The notes under the pieces are model-generated. The model saw only the letters and a list, made by a program, of their open reading frames with translations, did no database searches and had not been told where the DNA came from. The translations under genes were made by a program, and so were the position numbers. Source: Candidatus Faecivivens stercoravium (GTDB lineage: Bacteria > Bacillota > Clostridia > Oscillospirales > Ruminococcaceae). From it: 5,387 bases of DNA. The DNA is taken from positions 1 through 5,387 of the forward strand of contig DVHA01000125.1 in assembly GCA_018712425.1 (NCBI GenBank), written 5' to 3'. Positions 1-5,342 of the stretch are shown here, one piece after another (position 1 is the first letter of the stretch; every line of letters starts with the position of its first letter).

Positions 1-3
1 CTG

Positions 4-43
4 CCGCGGACCGGGAGGACGCCTCACCGGCGGGCGGGCTTTT
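4..43 (+). terminator. Probable intrinsic terminator of an upstream gene outside the window
   Basis: A G+C-rich hairpin can be drawn: bases 11-18 (CCGGGAGG) pair with 22-30 (CCTCACCGG, A26 bulged) around a three-base loop. After an internal mismatch, 4-7 (CCGC) pair with 34-37 (GCGG). The stem is followed by T40-T43. The T run is short and the stem imperfect, so this is a moderate call. It would end transcription of a gene lying left of the window and separate it from the carboxypeptidase gene. Confidence 0.4.
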
Positions 44-50
44 CTGTATT

Positions 51-57
51 GAAAGGT
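51..57 (+). promoter_or_regulatory. Ribosome binding site that sets the GTG start of the carboxypeptidase
   Basis: GAAAGGT lies 10 bases before the GTG at 68 and resembles the anti-SD complement GAAAGGAGGT. The following codons encode the short, very basic N-terminus expected before a membrane anchor. The next in-frame ATG codons lie after the membrane helix, which supports GTG as the real start. Confidence 0.55.
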
Positions 58-67
58 GTGAAAGAAC

Positions 68-1228
68 GTGTCGTATCCATCCAGAGGCCGTAAGGTCAGA
101 AGACGCCGAAAAAATCTGAATATCCGCAACCTGATTATCCTGATTGCGGGCTGTGTCGTCACCATCCTGCTCCTTGTCCTGCTGATCCACGGGGCGGTCC
201 GCCTTGTGTCGCGGGGCATCGACGCGATCACCGGGAGTGGTGAGAGTTCGTCGGGGCAGAGTTCGACCGTCTCCGGCGAAAGCAGCGGGGAATCAGAAAC
301 GTCGAGCGAAACGCCGGTCACCTGGACGACGGTGGAAATGACCGAGGCCGATGAACGGGAAGGCAGCCTGATCCTCGTCAACGCCGCCCATGAGTACACC
401 TCCGAACCGCAGGGGATGACCATCATGTACGGCAACAAGTCCAGCTCCTACGGGCTGAGCCTGGCGGAAATGTATATGAAGGATGAGGCGCTCACGGCGA
501 TGAACAGCATGATGGACGCCTTCCAGGAGGCGAGCGGCATCAGCAACACCCTCGTCACCAGCACCTACCGCACCGTCGAATACCAGCAGGAGCTCTACGA
601 CGCCGACATCGCCGAAACCGGCGGCTCCACCTCCGATTCGGTCCAGCAGCCCGGCCACAGCGAACACCACACCGGCTACGCCGCCGACCTGATGTACAGC
701 GGCACCAGCGGCTGGACCTACCTTGACGGCACCGGCCAGTACGCCTGGTTCAACGAAAACTGCTACCGGTACGGCTATATCGTCCGGTATACCGCTGAGA
801 AGCAGGCCATCACCGGCATCATCTCCGAGCCCTGGCACCTGCGCTATGTCGGCCCCGTCCACGCCGAAGCGATCACCAAAGGCGGGTACTGCCTCGAGGA
901 GTATATCGATATGGTCAAGCTCCACGACTATGAGAACCCCTACTCCTTCGCTTCGGAAGACGGCGAGACCTACCTCATCTACTATGTCGAGGGGCAGGGC
1001 GCGACCACCGAAGTCCCGGTACAGGCCGGGCGGAGCTATGAGATCTCCGGCACCAACGAAGGCGGGTTTATCGTCACCATCCCCATCTCTTCCACCGGCA
1101 GCACCACCAGTTCTTCTTCCGGGACCGGTGTGGCGGGCGAATCCGGCAGCTCGGACACTTCGTCTGATTCCGGCAGCTCCGTTTCCACGGACGGTTCCAG
1201 TTCCTCGTCCGACGCCGCTTCCAACTAA
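68..1228 (+). CDS. Membrane-anchored D-alanyl-D-alanine carboxypeptidase, M15B (VanY-like) family
   Basis: Predicted zinc D,D-carboxypeptidase (386 residues) that removes the terminal D-Ala from peptidoglycan stem peptides outside the membrane. Residues 1-20 are strongly basic (RGRKVRRRRK) and are followed by one hydrophobic helix at about 22-45, a signal anchor placing the rest outside. Residues 56-85 are a Ser/Thr/Glu linker. The catalytic domain spans about 95-285. It has STYRT (165-169), the zinc motif SxHxxGxAxD as SEHHTGYAAD (198-207, ligands H200 and D207), and EPWH (254-257), giving catalytic E254 and third ligand H257. These are the full M15B signatures, so activity is expected. After the domain come a short beta-rich segment (about 290-340) and a Ser/Gly-rich tail (341-386) with no LPxTG or other sorting signal. 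It starts with GTG and is closed by its own strong terminator, so it appears monocistronic. VanY is the family model, but no vanHAX, vanRS or other resistance genes are nearby, so a housekeeping cell-wall trimming role is likelier than glycopeptide resistance. Confidence 0.92.
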   Translation: MSYPSRGRKVRRRRKNLNIRNLIILIAGCVVTILLLVLLIHGAVRLVSRGIDAITGSGESSSGQSSTVSGESSGESETSSETPVTWTTVEMTEADEREGSLILVNAAHEYTSEPQGMTIMYGNKSSSYGLSLAEMYMKDEALTAMNSMMDAFQEASGISNTLVTSTYRTVEYQQELYDADIAETGGSTSDSVQQPGHSEHHTGYAADLMYSGTSGWTYLDGTGQYAWFNENCYRYGYIVRYTAEKQAITGIISEPWHLRYVGPVHAEAITKGGYCLEEYIDMVKLHDYENPYSFASEDGETYLIYYVEGQGATTEVPVQAGRSYEISGTNEGGFIVTIPISSTGSTTSSSSGTGVAGESGSSDTSSDSGSSVSTDGSSSSSDAASN

Positions 1229-1236
1229 AGGTATCC

Positions 1237-1273
1237 AAAACCCTGCCGGCCATGCGTACCGGCAGGGTTTTTT
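1237..1273 (+). terminator. Strong intrinsic terminator of the carboxypeptidase gene
   Basis: A perfect nine-base-pair stem, CCCTGCCGG (1241-1249) with CCGGCAGGG (1259-1267), encloses a nine-base loop and is followed by T1268-T1273. AAAA at 1237-1240 can extend the stem by pairing with the first T residues, so the site could also act on the opposite strand. It begins 9 bases after the stop codon and separates this gene from the rlmB unit. Confidence 0.93.
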
Positions 1274-1368
1274 CCTTTTCCGTGCGCTGCTTCCCCTCCC
1301 CCATGCGCCCGGGGCGTTTAAAGGGAAAGCGGCGAAAACGGATTTCCGTGGAAAACTGTGGGAAAACG

Positions 1369-1397
1369 TTGTTTTTAGTTCCCAGGTATGGTATACT
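1369..1397 (+). promoter_or_regulatory. Sigma-A type promoter with extended -10, driving rlmB and the downstream gene
   Basis: TTGTTT (1369-1374) serves as -35. After a 17-base spacer comes TATACT (1392-1397) as -10, five of six bases matching TATAAT. TG at 1389-1390, one base before it, makes an extended -10 (TGnTATACT). Transcription would start near 1403-1406, giving a leader of roughly 105 bases. The promoter sits in an A/T-richer island of an otherwise very G+C-rich window. The 95 bases between the previous terminator and this promoter show no other convincing site. Confidence 0.75.
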
Positions 1398-1447
1398 TTT
1401 ATATGTATACGGCGGTTTTGTGTATGCCAGGTGAAACCAGGTATCCG

Positions 1448-1493
1448 CCCGCCGTAAATTTTCTGGGAAATTTTTTAGGCGGGGCGTCCCGCC
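1448..1493 (+). promoter_or_regulatory. rlmB leader with two mutually exclusive hairpins
   Basis: GGCGGG (1478-1483) can pair upstream with CCCGCC (1448-1453). That stem is continued by AAATTT (1456-1461) with AAATTT (1468-1473) around a six-base loop. The same GGCGGG can instead pair downstream with an identical CCCGCC (1488-1493) around the tetraloop GCGT. The downstream hairpin ends directly against the purine-rich Shine-Dalgarno (1494-1502). The pairings are read directly from the sequence. A regulatory role, such as controlling translation initiation, is inference. It matches no riboswitch class I recognise. Confidence 0.35.
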
Positions 1494-1509
1494 GGAAGGG
1501 GAACAGTTT

Positions 1510-2391
1510 ATGCGAGACAACAGAGGGAACGGGCGTTTTAAACCCGCCCGCGGGGACAGAAACGGGCAGTTTGACCGCCGCGCCAGGCGGGATTATAAGC
1601 GGGACCGGGACGAACAGAGCTACCGGGCCGAAGGCGGGTATGAAAACGTCGTCGCCGGGCGCAACGCCGCCATCGAAACGCTGAAGACCGGCAGCCGGGT
1701 TGACACCGTCTTTATCATGAAGGGGGCCTCCGGCGGCAGCATCGGCAAGATCGTCGCCCTCGCCAAGGAAGGCGGCTACCCGATCAAGGAAGTTTCGGCC
1801 GAAAAGCTGGAGGAGATGGCCGGCCCGATCCACCAGGGGGTCGTCGTGACCCTCTCGGCGGTGGAGTACGCCGAAGTGTCGGACATCCTCGCCCGGGCGG
1901 AGGAGAAGGGGGAAAAGCCCTTTATCCTCATCGCCGACGAGATCGAGGACCCCCACAACCTCGGGGCACTCATCCGCACCGCCGAGACCGCCGGGGCCCA
2001 CGGGGTCATCATCCCCAAGCGCCGGAACGTCGGCCTGACGGCGGCGGTCTTCAAGACCTCGGCCGGGGCGGCGGCCCACCTGCCGGTGGCGCGGGTCGCA
2101 AACCTCGCGTCGGCGGTCGACACCCTCAAAGAGGCGGGCGTCTGGGTCTACGGCGCCGATATGGAGGGGCAGAACTGGTGCGAGACCGACTTTTCCGGCG
2201 GGGTCGCGCTGATCGTCGGTTCGGAGGGAAATGGCATCAGCCGCCTTTTGAAAGAGAAATGCGATGTGATGGTGTCGCTGCCGATGCAGGGCGAGGTCAG
2301 CTCCTTAAACGCCTCGGTGGCGGGCGGCATCATCCTCTATGAGATTGCGCGGCAGCGGCTGGGCATCCCGGCGGTAAACCCGAAGAAATGA
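1510..2391 (+). CDS. rlmB: 23S rRNA (guanosine-2'-O-)-methyltransferase RlmB, SpoU/TrmH family
   Basis: A 293-residue SPOUT-class enzyme predicted to transfer a methyl group from S-adenosylmethionine to a ribose 2'-OH in 23S rRNA; the E. coli RlmB target is G2251 in the peptidyl-transferase P loop. Residues 1-44 are an Arg/Asp/Gly/Asn-rich extension. The substrate-binding L30e-like domain covers about 46-120 (VVAGRNAAIETLKTG at its start, GPIHQGVV at 105-112). The trefoil-knot catalytic domain runs from about 136 to 282. It has all three SpoU motifs: DPHNLGALIRTAETAG (147-162, N150 and R156), ALIVGSEGNGIS (233-244, E239) and LPMQGEVSSLNASVAGG (257-273, S265 and N267). The ATG is preceded by AAGGGGA at 1496-1502 with seven-base spacing. 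No cysS, mini-ribonuclease III or yacP/rae1 gene adjoins it, unlike the common Firmicutes arrangement. Paralogues of this family (TrmH, RlmB, AviRb-like, TsnR) are hard to separate, so the exact rRNA target is less certain than the family. Confidence 0.88.
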   Translation: MRDNRGNGRFKPARGDRNGQFDRRARRDYKRDRDEQSYRAEGGYENVVAGRNAAIETLKTGSRVDTVFIMKGASGGSIGKIVALAKEGGYPIKEVSAEKLEEMAGPIHQGVVVTLSAVEYAEVSDILARAEEKGEKPFILIADEIEDPHNLGALIRTAETAGAHGVIIPKRRNVGLTAAVFKTSAGAAAHLPVARVANLASAVDTLKEAGVWVYGADMEGQNWCETDFSGGVALIVGSEGNGISRLLKEKCDVMVSLPMQGEVSSLNASVAGGIILYEIARQRLGIPAVNPKK

Positions 2392-2401
2392 AAAAACGGG
2401 G

Positions 2402-2407
2402 AGGAGG
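2402..2407 (+). promoter_or_regulatory. Strong Shine-Dalgarno selecting a TTG start
   Basis: AGGAGG inside a longer purine run (2398-2408) lies eight bases before the TTG at 2416. It begins only ten bases after the rlmB stop codon. The ideal spacing supports the rare TTG start, and no ATG or GTG competes at suitable distance. The tight gap indicates co-transcription with rlmB. Confidence 0.8.
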
Positions 2408-2415
2408 GTTGACGT

Positions 2416-5157
2416 TTGAGCGAGACGGTTGATGAAATCTTACAGGAACTGCGCGGCATCTCGTTTCCAGCGGAGGACCCTGCCCCTCTGCCGCCGGAGG
2501 ACGATCCCCCGGCGGACGGGCATACCCCTTCGGTGACCGAGACGCTGGAACTGGTGCGGGAGATGCTGGGGGAGTCCCCCCTGCCCCGCCCGGAACCGCC
2601 GGAACCCCGGTGGGAAGACCCGCTGGCCTGGGCGGAAGAGGCGGAGCCCGGCGCGGAACCGGAACCCGCCGGTTTCCCGCCGGAAGCGGAAGAGCCGGAT
2701 AATTCTGATACGGAAGAGGAGATTGAGGCGGAACCGGAGGCCGCGGACGGTTTTCCGGAAGAGGAACCGCTGCCGGAACCCTTCCCCGATCTGCCGGAAG
2801 CGGAGCCGGAGGAACAGCCGCCGCCCCCGTCCCCGACCCTCTCCTACACGCCGGTGGCCGAGGCGGAGACCCGTCCGCTGGACGCCCGGGAGATACCGCC
2901 CGGCTGGCCGGAAACGGCCGCTCCGGCCGGTACAGCCCCGGAGAAGCCGTTTACGCCGGTCGTTCGGCTGGGGCGTTCCCGGGAAGGGCGCCGTTCCCGC
3001 CGGGAGGCGGCGGTGGCGGCCGGGCATACCCGCCGGTTTGCCTCCTCCGGCACCGGATTCCGGGAAGGGAAGCTGGAAGGGGGCGCCGGGCTGAAAAAGG
3101 TGACCCGCCCGGCCTCGTCGGGGGAAGACCCCGGCGGCCCGACCCTCCGGATGCCAGCGTCCGGCGCGCCGCCGGAACCCCCGCCCCCGGTTTCCCCCGA
3201 GGAACGGGAGGAGCAGCTGCAGGCGGTGCTCAACCAGGTCGAAGAGCTGGAACGGGAACCGACCCCCGACCTCGACCGGGCGGAACTGCGCAAGATCCGC
3301 CGGGCCCAGCGGGCGGCGGGGGAAGAACGCAGCCGGGAAAAACGCCGCCAGGAGGCCGCGCAGGCGGAGGAAAAGGAGAAAAACCTTTACAAACTGAAGG
3401 AAGAAGTCTCGGGCGAGACGCCGGAAGGGTTCGCGCCCTGCTTTGAAAAGCTGCGGGCCCTCAATTCCTCCGCCAAAGTGGGCAGCTGGAAACGGGCGCT
3501 GCGGGAGATGGCCGGGAGTTCGATGGGGATTGCCCTCCTGCTCTTCTTTTTCGCGATGGTGATTCTGGTGCTGGAAAGCCTGCCGGGCCTGATAGCCGAA
3601 TCGGCCGGGCGGGCGGCGCTCCTCTGGGCATCGGCCGGCCTTGGGCTGGCGGCCGGGGTCGCCGGGGGCGGGGTGCTCTTAAGCGGGGCGAAGACCTTTT
3701 TCCTGCTGCGGGAAAACCGGGACAGCCTCCCGTTTATGGTCTACCTTGTGACGATGGTGCAAACGGTCATCCTGGCCCTGAACCCCGACGAGGCGGCCCG
3801 GCCGGAAATCCACGCCTTCCTCCCCATCGGGGTGCTGGCCCTGTCGGGCGCCTACCTGGCCCGGTGGGTGGCGGCGTCAGCGGCGACCCGCAACCTCCGC
3901 TTCCTCAACACCGGCGGCGCTAAGTACTACCTCCACGTCGTCCGGGACAGCCGCCTCGCGGCCGAGCTGACCCGCGGGGTGGTGGAAGGGCCGGCCTTTG
4001 TGGCGGTCAACCGCCGGACCGAGTCGGTCTCCGACTTTATGCGGATGTCATTCGCAAAGGACGACTCCGACAGGATGGCCCGCAACCTCGCGTCGGCGGG
4101 GTTTGCGGCGGCCATCCTGTCGCTGGGGTTCGGGACCCTGTTCACCGGGGACGCCTATACCGGGCTGACGGTTATGACAGCGGTGGCCTGCCTCTGTGCG
4201 CCGCTGATGACCCCGTTTCTGTTTGTCTACCCCAGCCGCCGGGTCTCCAAGTTCATGGAAAAGGCGGGCGGCGTCGTCATCGGCGAAAAGGCGGTAAACC
4301 GCTACAGCCTGCTAAATGGCGCGCTGATCGACGCCCGCGACCTCTTCCCGCCGGGGTTTGTCACCCTCTGCGGGATGAAGACCTACGGGAGCGCCCGGGT
4401 GGACGACGTGATTTTGGACGCGGCGTCGATGACGGTCGGGTCGGGGTCGGTGCTGGAGAGCATCTTCGAAGGGGTCATCGGCCGGGACGAACGGATGCTG
4501 CGGCCGGTGGAAGAGCGGCAGTATGAAGACGGCCGGGGGCTTGTGGGGTTTGTAAACGGGGTGCAGGTGCTGCTGGGCAGCCGGGCGCTCCTGGAATCCC
4601 GGGGGGTCCCCTTCCCGGTGGACGAACACCGGGCCTGGACGGCCGGGAAAGGCTGCGCGGCGGTCTACCTCGCCGCCGGCGGGGAGCTCTGCGGGGCCTT
4701 CCTCATCCGGCTCCAGCCGGCCGCGTCGGAAGAGGCGGTGCAGGTCTTTGCCGACAACGGCGTCACCCTGACCGTCCAGACGGTGGACAGCTTTATGACC
4801 CCGCGGCTGCTGGGGCGGCTCTACCGGGTCAACCCCGATATGCTGAAAATCCTGCCCCAGCGGCTCCAGGTTTACGCCGAGCGGCTGCGGGGCGAGGTGC
4901 GGGTGAAACAGGCGGTCGCCGTCAACGACGGGTCGCCGGGCGGCTTCGCCGGATGCGCCGCCTGCTCCAAGCGGCTGGTGCTGATGGAGGGGTTAAACCG
5001 GGCGCTCATCATCCTGGCGGTGCTGCTGGGGCTCGCGATGTTTTTGATGCTGACGGTGCTGGGGTCGCTGGCAAGCGTCACGGCGGCGGTTATGGCCGTC
5101 TATGCCGTCTTCTGGCCGGTGCTCGGCTGGATATTGCAGAAAATGGTCCGGATATAA
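2416..5157 (+). CDS. Degenerate P1B-type P-type ATPase homologue (pseudo-pump) with long disordered N-terminus, function unknown
   Basis: 913 residues, co-directional with rlmB and 24 bases after it. Residues 2-15 and 39-53 are two similar short amphipathic segments. Residues 17-180 are Pro/Glu-rich and probably disordered, 183-230 are basic, and 262-330 are charged and coiled-coil-like. No N-terminal CxxC metal-binding domain is present. Eight likely membrane helices follow, at about 369-395, 399-423, 438-456, 466-486, 557-577, 581-604, 861-883 and 886-908, in the order of a P1B ATPase (MA, MB, M1, M2, A loop, M3, M4, P/N region, M5, M6). M4 carries CLC (592-594) where metal pumps have CPC. 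The N-domain pattern GRGLVGFVNGVQVLLGSRALL (706-726, shown in two parts: GRGLVG and LLGSRALL) is well kept. The DKTGT site reads DARDL (639-643), and HP, PEDK and GDGxND are lost. TGD is TVD (789-791), and the loop at 487-556 is short with no TGE. C847 and C850 form a CxxC before M5. ATP-driven transport is therefore unlikely. A regulatory, scaffolding or metal-sensing membrane role is inference. A hairpin terminator follows the stop. Confidence 0.8.
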   Translation: MSETVDEILQELRGISFPAEDPAPLPPEDDPPADGHTPSVTETLELVREMLGESPLPRPEPPEPRWEDPLAWAEEAEPGAEPEPAGFPPEAEEPDNSDTEEEIEAEPEAADGFPEEEPLPEPFPDLPEAEPEEQPPPPSPTLSYTPVAEAETRPLDAREIPPGWPETAAPAGTAPEKPFTPVVRLGRSREGRRSRREAAVAAGHTRRFASSGTGFREGKLEGGAGLKKVTRPASSGEDPGGPTLRMPASGAPPEPPPPVSPEEREEQLQAVLNQVEELEREPTPDLDRAELRKIRRAQRAAGEERSREKRRQEAAQAEEKEKNLYKLKEEVSGETPEGFAPCFEKLRALNSSAKVGSWKRALREMAGSSMGIALLLFFFAMVILVLESLPGLIAESAGRAALLWASAGLGLAAGVAGGGVLLSGAKTFFLLRENRDSLPFMVYLVTMVQTVILALNPDEAARPEIHAFLPIGVLALSGAYLARWVAASAATRNLRFLNTGGAKYYLHVVRDSRLAAELTRGVVEGPAFVAVNRRTESVSDFMRMSFAKDDSDRMARNLASAGFAAAILSLGFGTLFTGDAYTGLTVMTAVACLCAPLMTPFLFVYPSRRVSKFMEKAGGVVIGEKAVNRYSLLNGALIDARDLFPPGFVTLCGMKTYGSARVDDVILDAASMTVGSGSVLESIFEGVIGRDERMLRPVEERQYEDGRGLVGFVNGVQVLLGSRALLESRGVPFPVDEHRAWTAGKGCAAVYLAAGGELCGAFLIRLQPAASEEAVQVFADNGVTLTVQTVDSFMTPRLLGRLYRVNPDMLKILPQRLQVYAERLRGEVRVKQAVAVNDGSPGGFAGCAACSKRLVLMEGLNRALIILAVLLGLAMFLMLTVLGSLASVTAAVMAVYAVFWPVLGWILQKMVRI
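2590..2799 (+). repeat. Low-complexity CCGGAA/GCGGAA-rich coding stretch
   Basis: The hexamer CCGGAA occurs at least seven times and GCGGAA four times between these points, irregularly spaced and mostly in one reading frame as Pro-Glu or Ala-Glu codons. It underlies the acidic Pro/Glu-rich segment of the 913-residue protein and creates long spurious open frames on both strands. It is irregular, not a strict tandem array, and probably grew by slippage and selection for composition. Confidence 0.5.
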
Positions 5158-5161
5158 ATTC

Positions 5162-5196
5162 AGCCAGCCTGCTTGAAGCGGGCTGGCTTAGTTTGT
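5162..5196 (+). terminator. Intrinsic terminator of the rlmB two-gene unit
   Basis: AGCCAGCC (5162-5169) pairs perfectly with GGCTGGCT (5181-5188). The stem continues inward through a U-G pair and GCT/AGC to a three-base loop, giving about twelve pairs. The following TTAGTTTGT is T-rich though interrupted. It starts four bases after the stop codon. A second A5/T7 block (5199-5211) just downstream could add to termination. Confidence 0.8.
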
Positions 5197-5234
5197 CGAA
5201 AAAGTTTTTTTGAGTATTTTTTGGTGCTGCGCAC

Positions 5235-5275
5235 ACTTCGTGATCAGTGGCAAAGCCGTGGTCAGCTTCGGAAGT
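5235..5275. other. Bulged stem-loop in the 3' intergenic region
   Basis: ACTTC (5235-5239) can pair with GAAGT (5271-5275). Inside it, TGATCA (5241-5246) pairs with TGGTCA (5259-5264, one G-U pair), and GGC with GCC around an AAA loop. The pairing is read by eye. Whether this is an RNA element, part of a dispersed repeat, or chance cannot be told from one copy. No open frame or promoter is associated with it. Confidence 0.3.
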
Positions 5276-5293
5276 ACAGGAACTGAGCGCCTG

Positions 5294-5342
5294 GGAAGGG
5301 GCTCTGCCCCTTCCATTCCCGCAAGCCCTTTAAAAAGGGCTT
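5294..5342. repeat. Tandem perfect hairpins, probable dispersed intergenic palindromic repeat
   Basis: The first hairpin is GGAAGGGGC (5294-5302), loop TCT, GCCCCTTCC (5306-5314), with nine perfect pairs. The second is AAGCCCTT (5323-5330), loop TAAA, AAGGGCTT (5335-5342), with eight perfect pairs. They are separated by eight bases. Neither is followed by a T run, so they are poor intrinsic terminators. From memory, paired G+C hairpins of this kind recur between genes in many Oscillospirales genomes. That familial statement is recollection and untested here. The remaining bases to the window end (5343-5387) show nothing I can name. Confidence 0.55.

Noticed and set aside
293..925. 210-codon open frame on the - strand inside the carboxypeptidase gene
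   Set aside because: It lies antisense to a gene with complete M15B motifs, its product is low-complexity Gly/Val/Asp-rich, and long antisense frames are expected at this G+C content.
68..1228. Glycopeptide-resistance vanY
   Set aside because: The family fits, but there are no van regulatory or ligase genes beside it and M15B carboxypeptidases are common housekeeping genes in clostridia.
1350..1370. Possible DnaA box (TTTTCCACG on the - strand) near the rlmB promoter
   Set aside because: It is one imperfect match with a nearby TTTTCCCACA that has an extra base; no cluster, dnaA gene or A/T-rich unwinding region is present.
1399..2079. 226-codon - strand frame across the rlmB leader and 5' half of rlmB
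   Set aside because: It is antisense to the conserved rlmB gene and its promoter leader, and no protein-family motif is seen in it.
2440..3027. 195-codon - strand frame, Arg/Gly/Phe-rich, opposite the Pro/Glu-rich arm
   Set aside because: It is the reverse translation of the CCGGAA/GCGGAA-rich stretch; there is no credible start context and composition explains its length.
2416..5157. Functional copper or zinc exporting ATPase
   Set aside because: The overall layout fits, but the KTGT of DKTGT, the HP, the TGE and the ND of GDGxND are all missing, and no metal regulator or chaperone gene is nearby.
5294..5342. The two 3' hairpins read as transcription terminators
   Set aside because: Neither stem is followed by a T run on either strand, and the operon already has a terminator directly after the stop codon.
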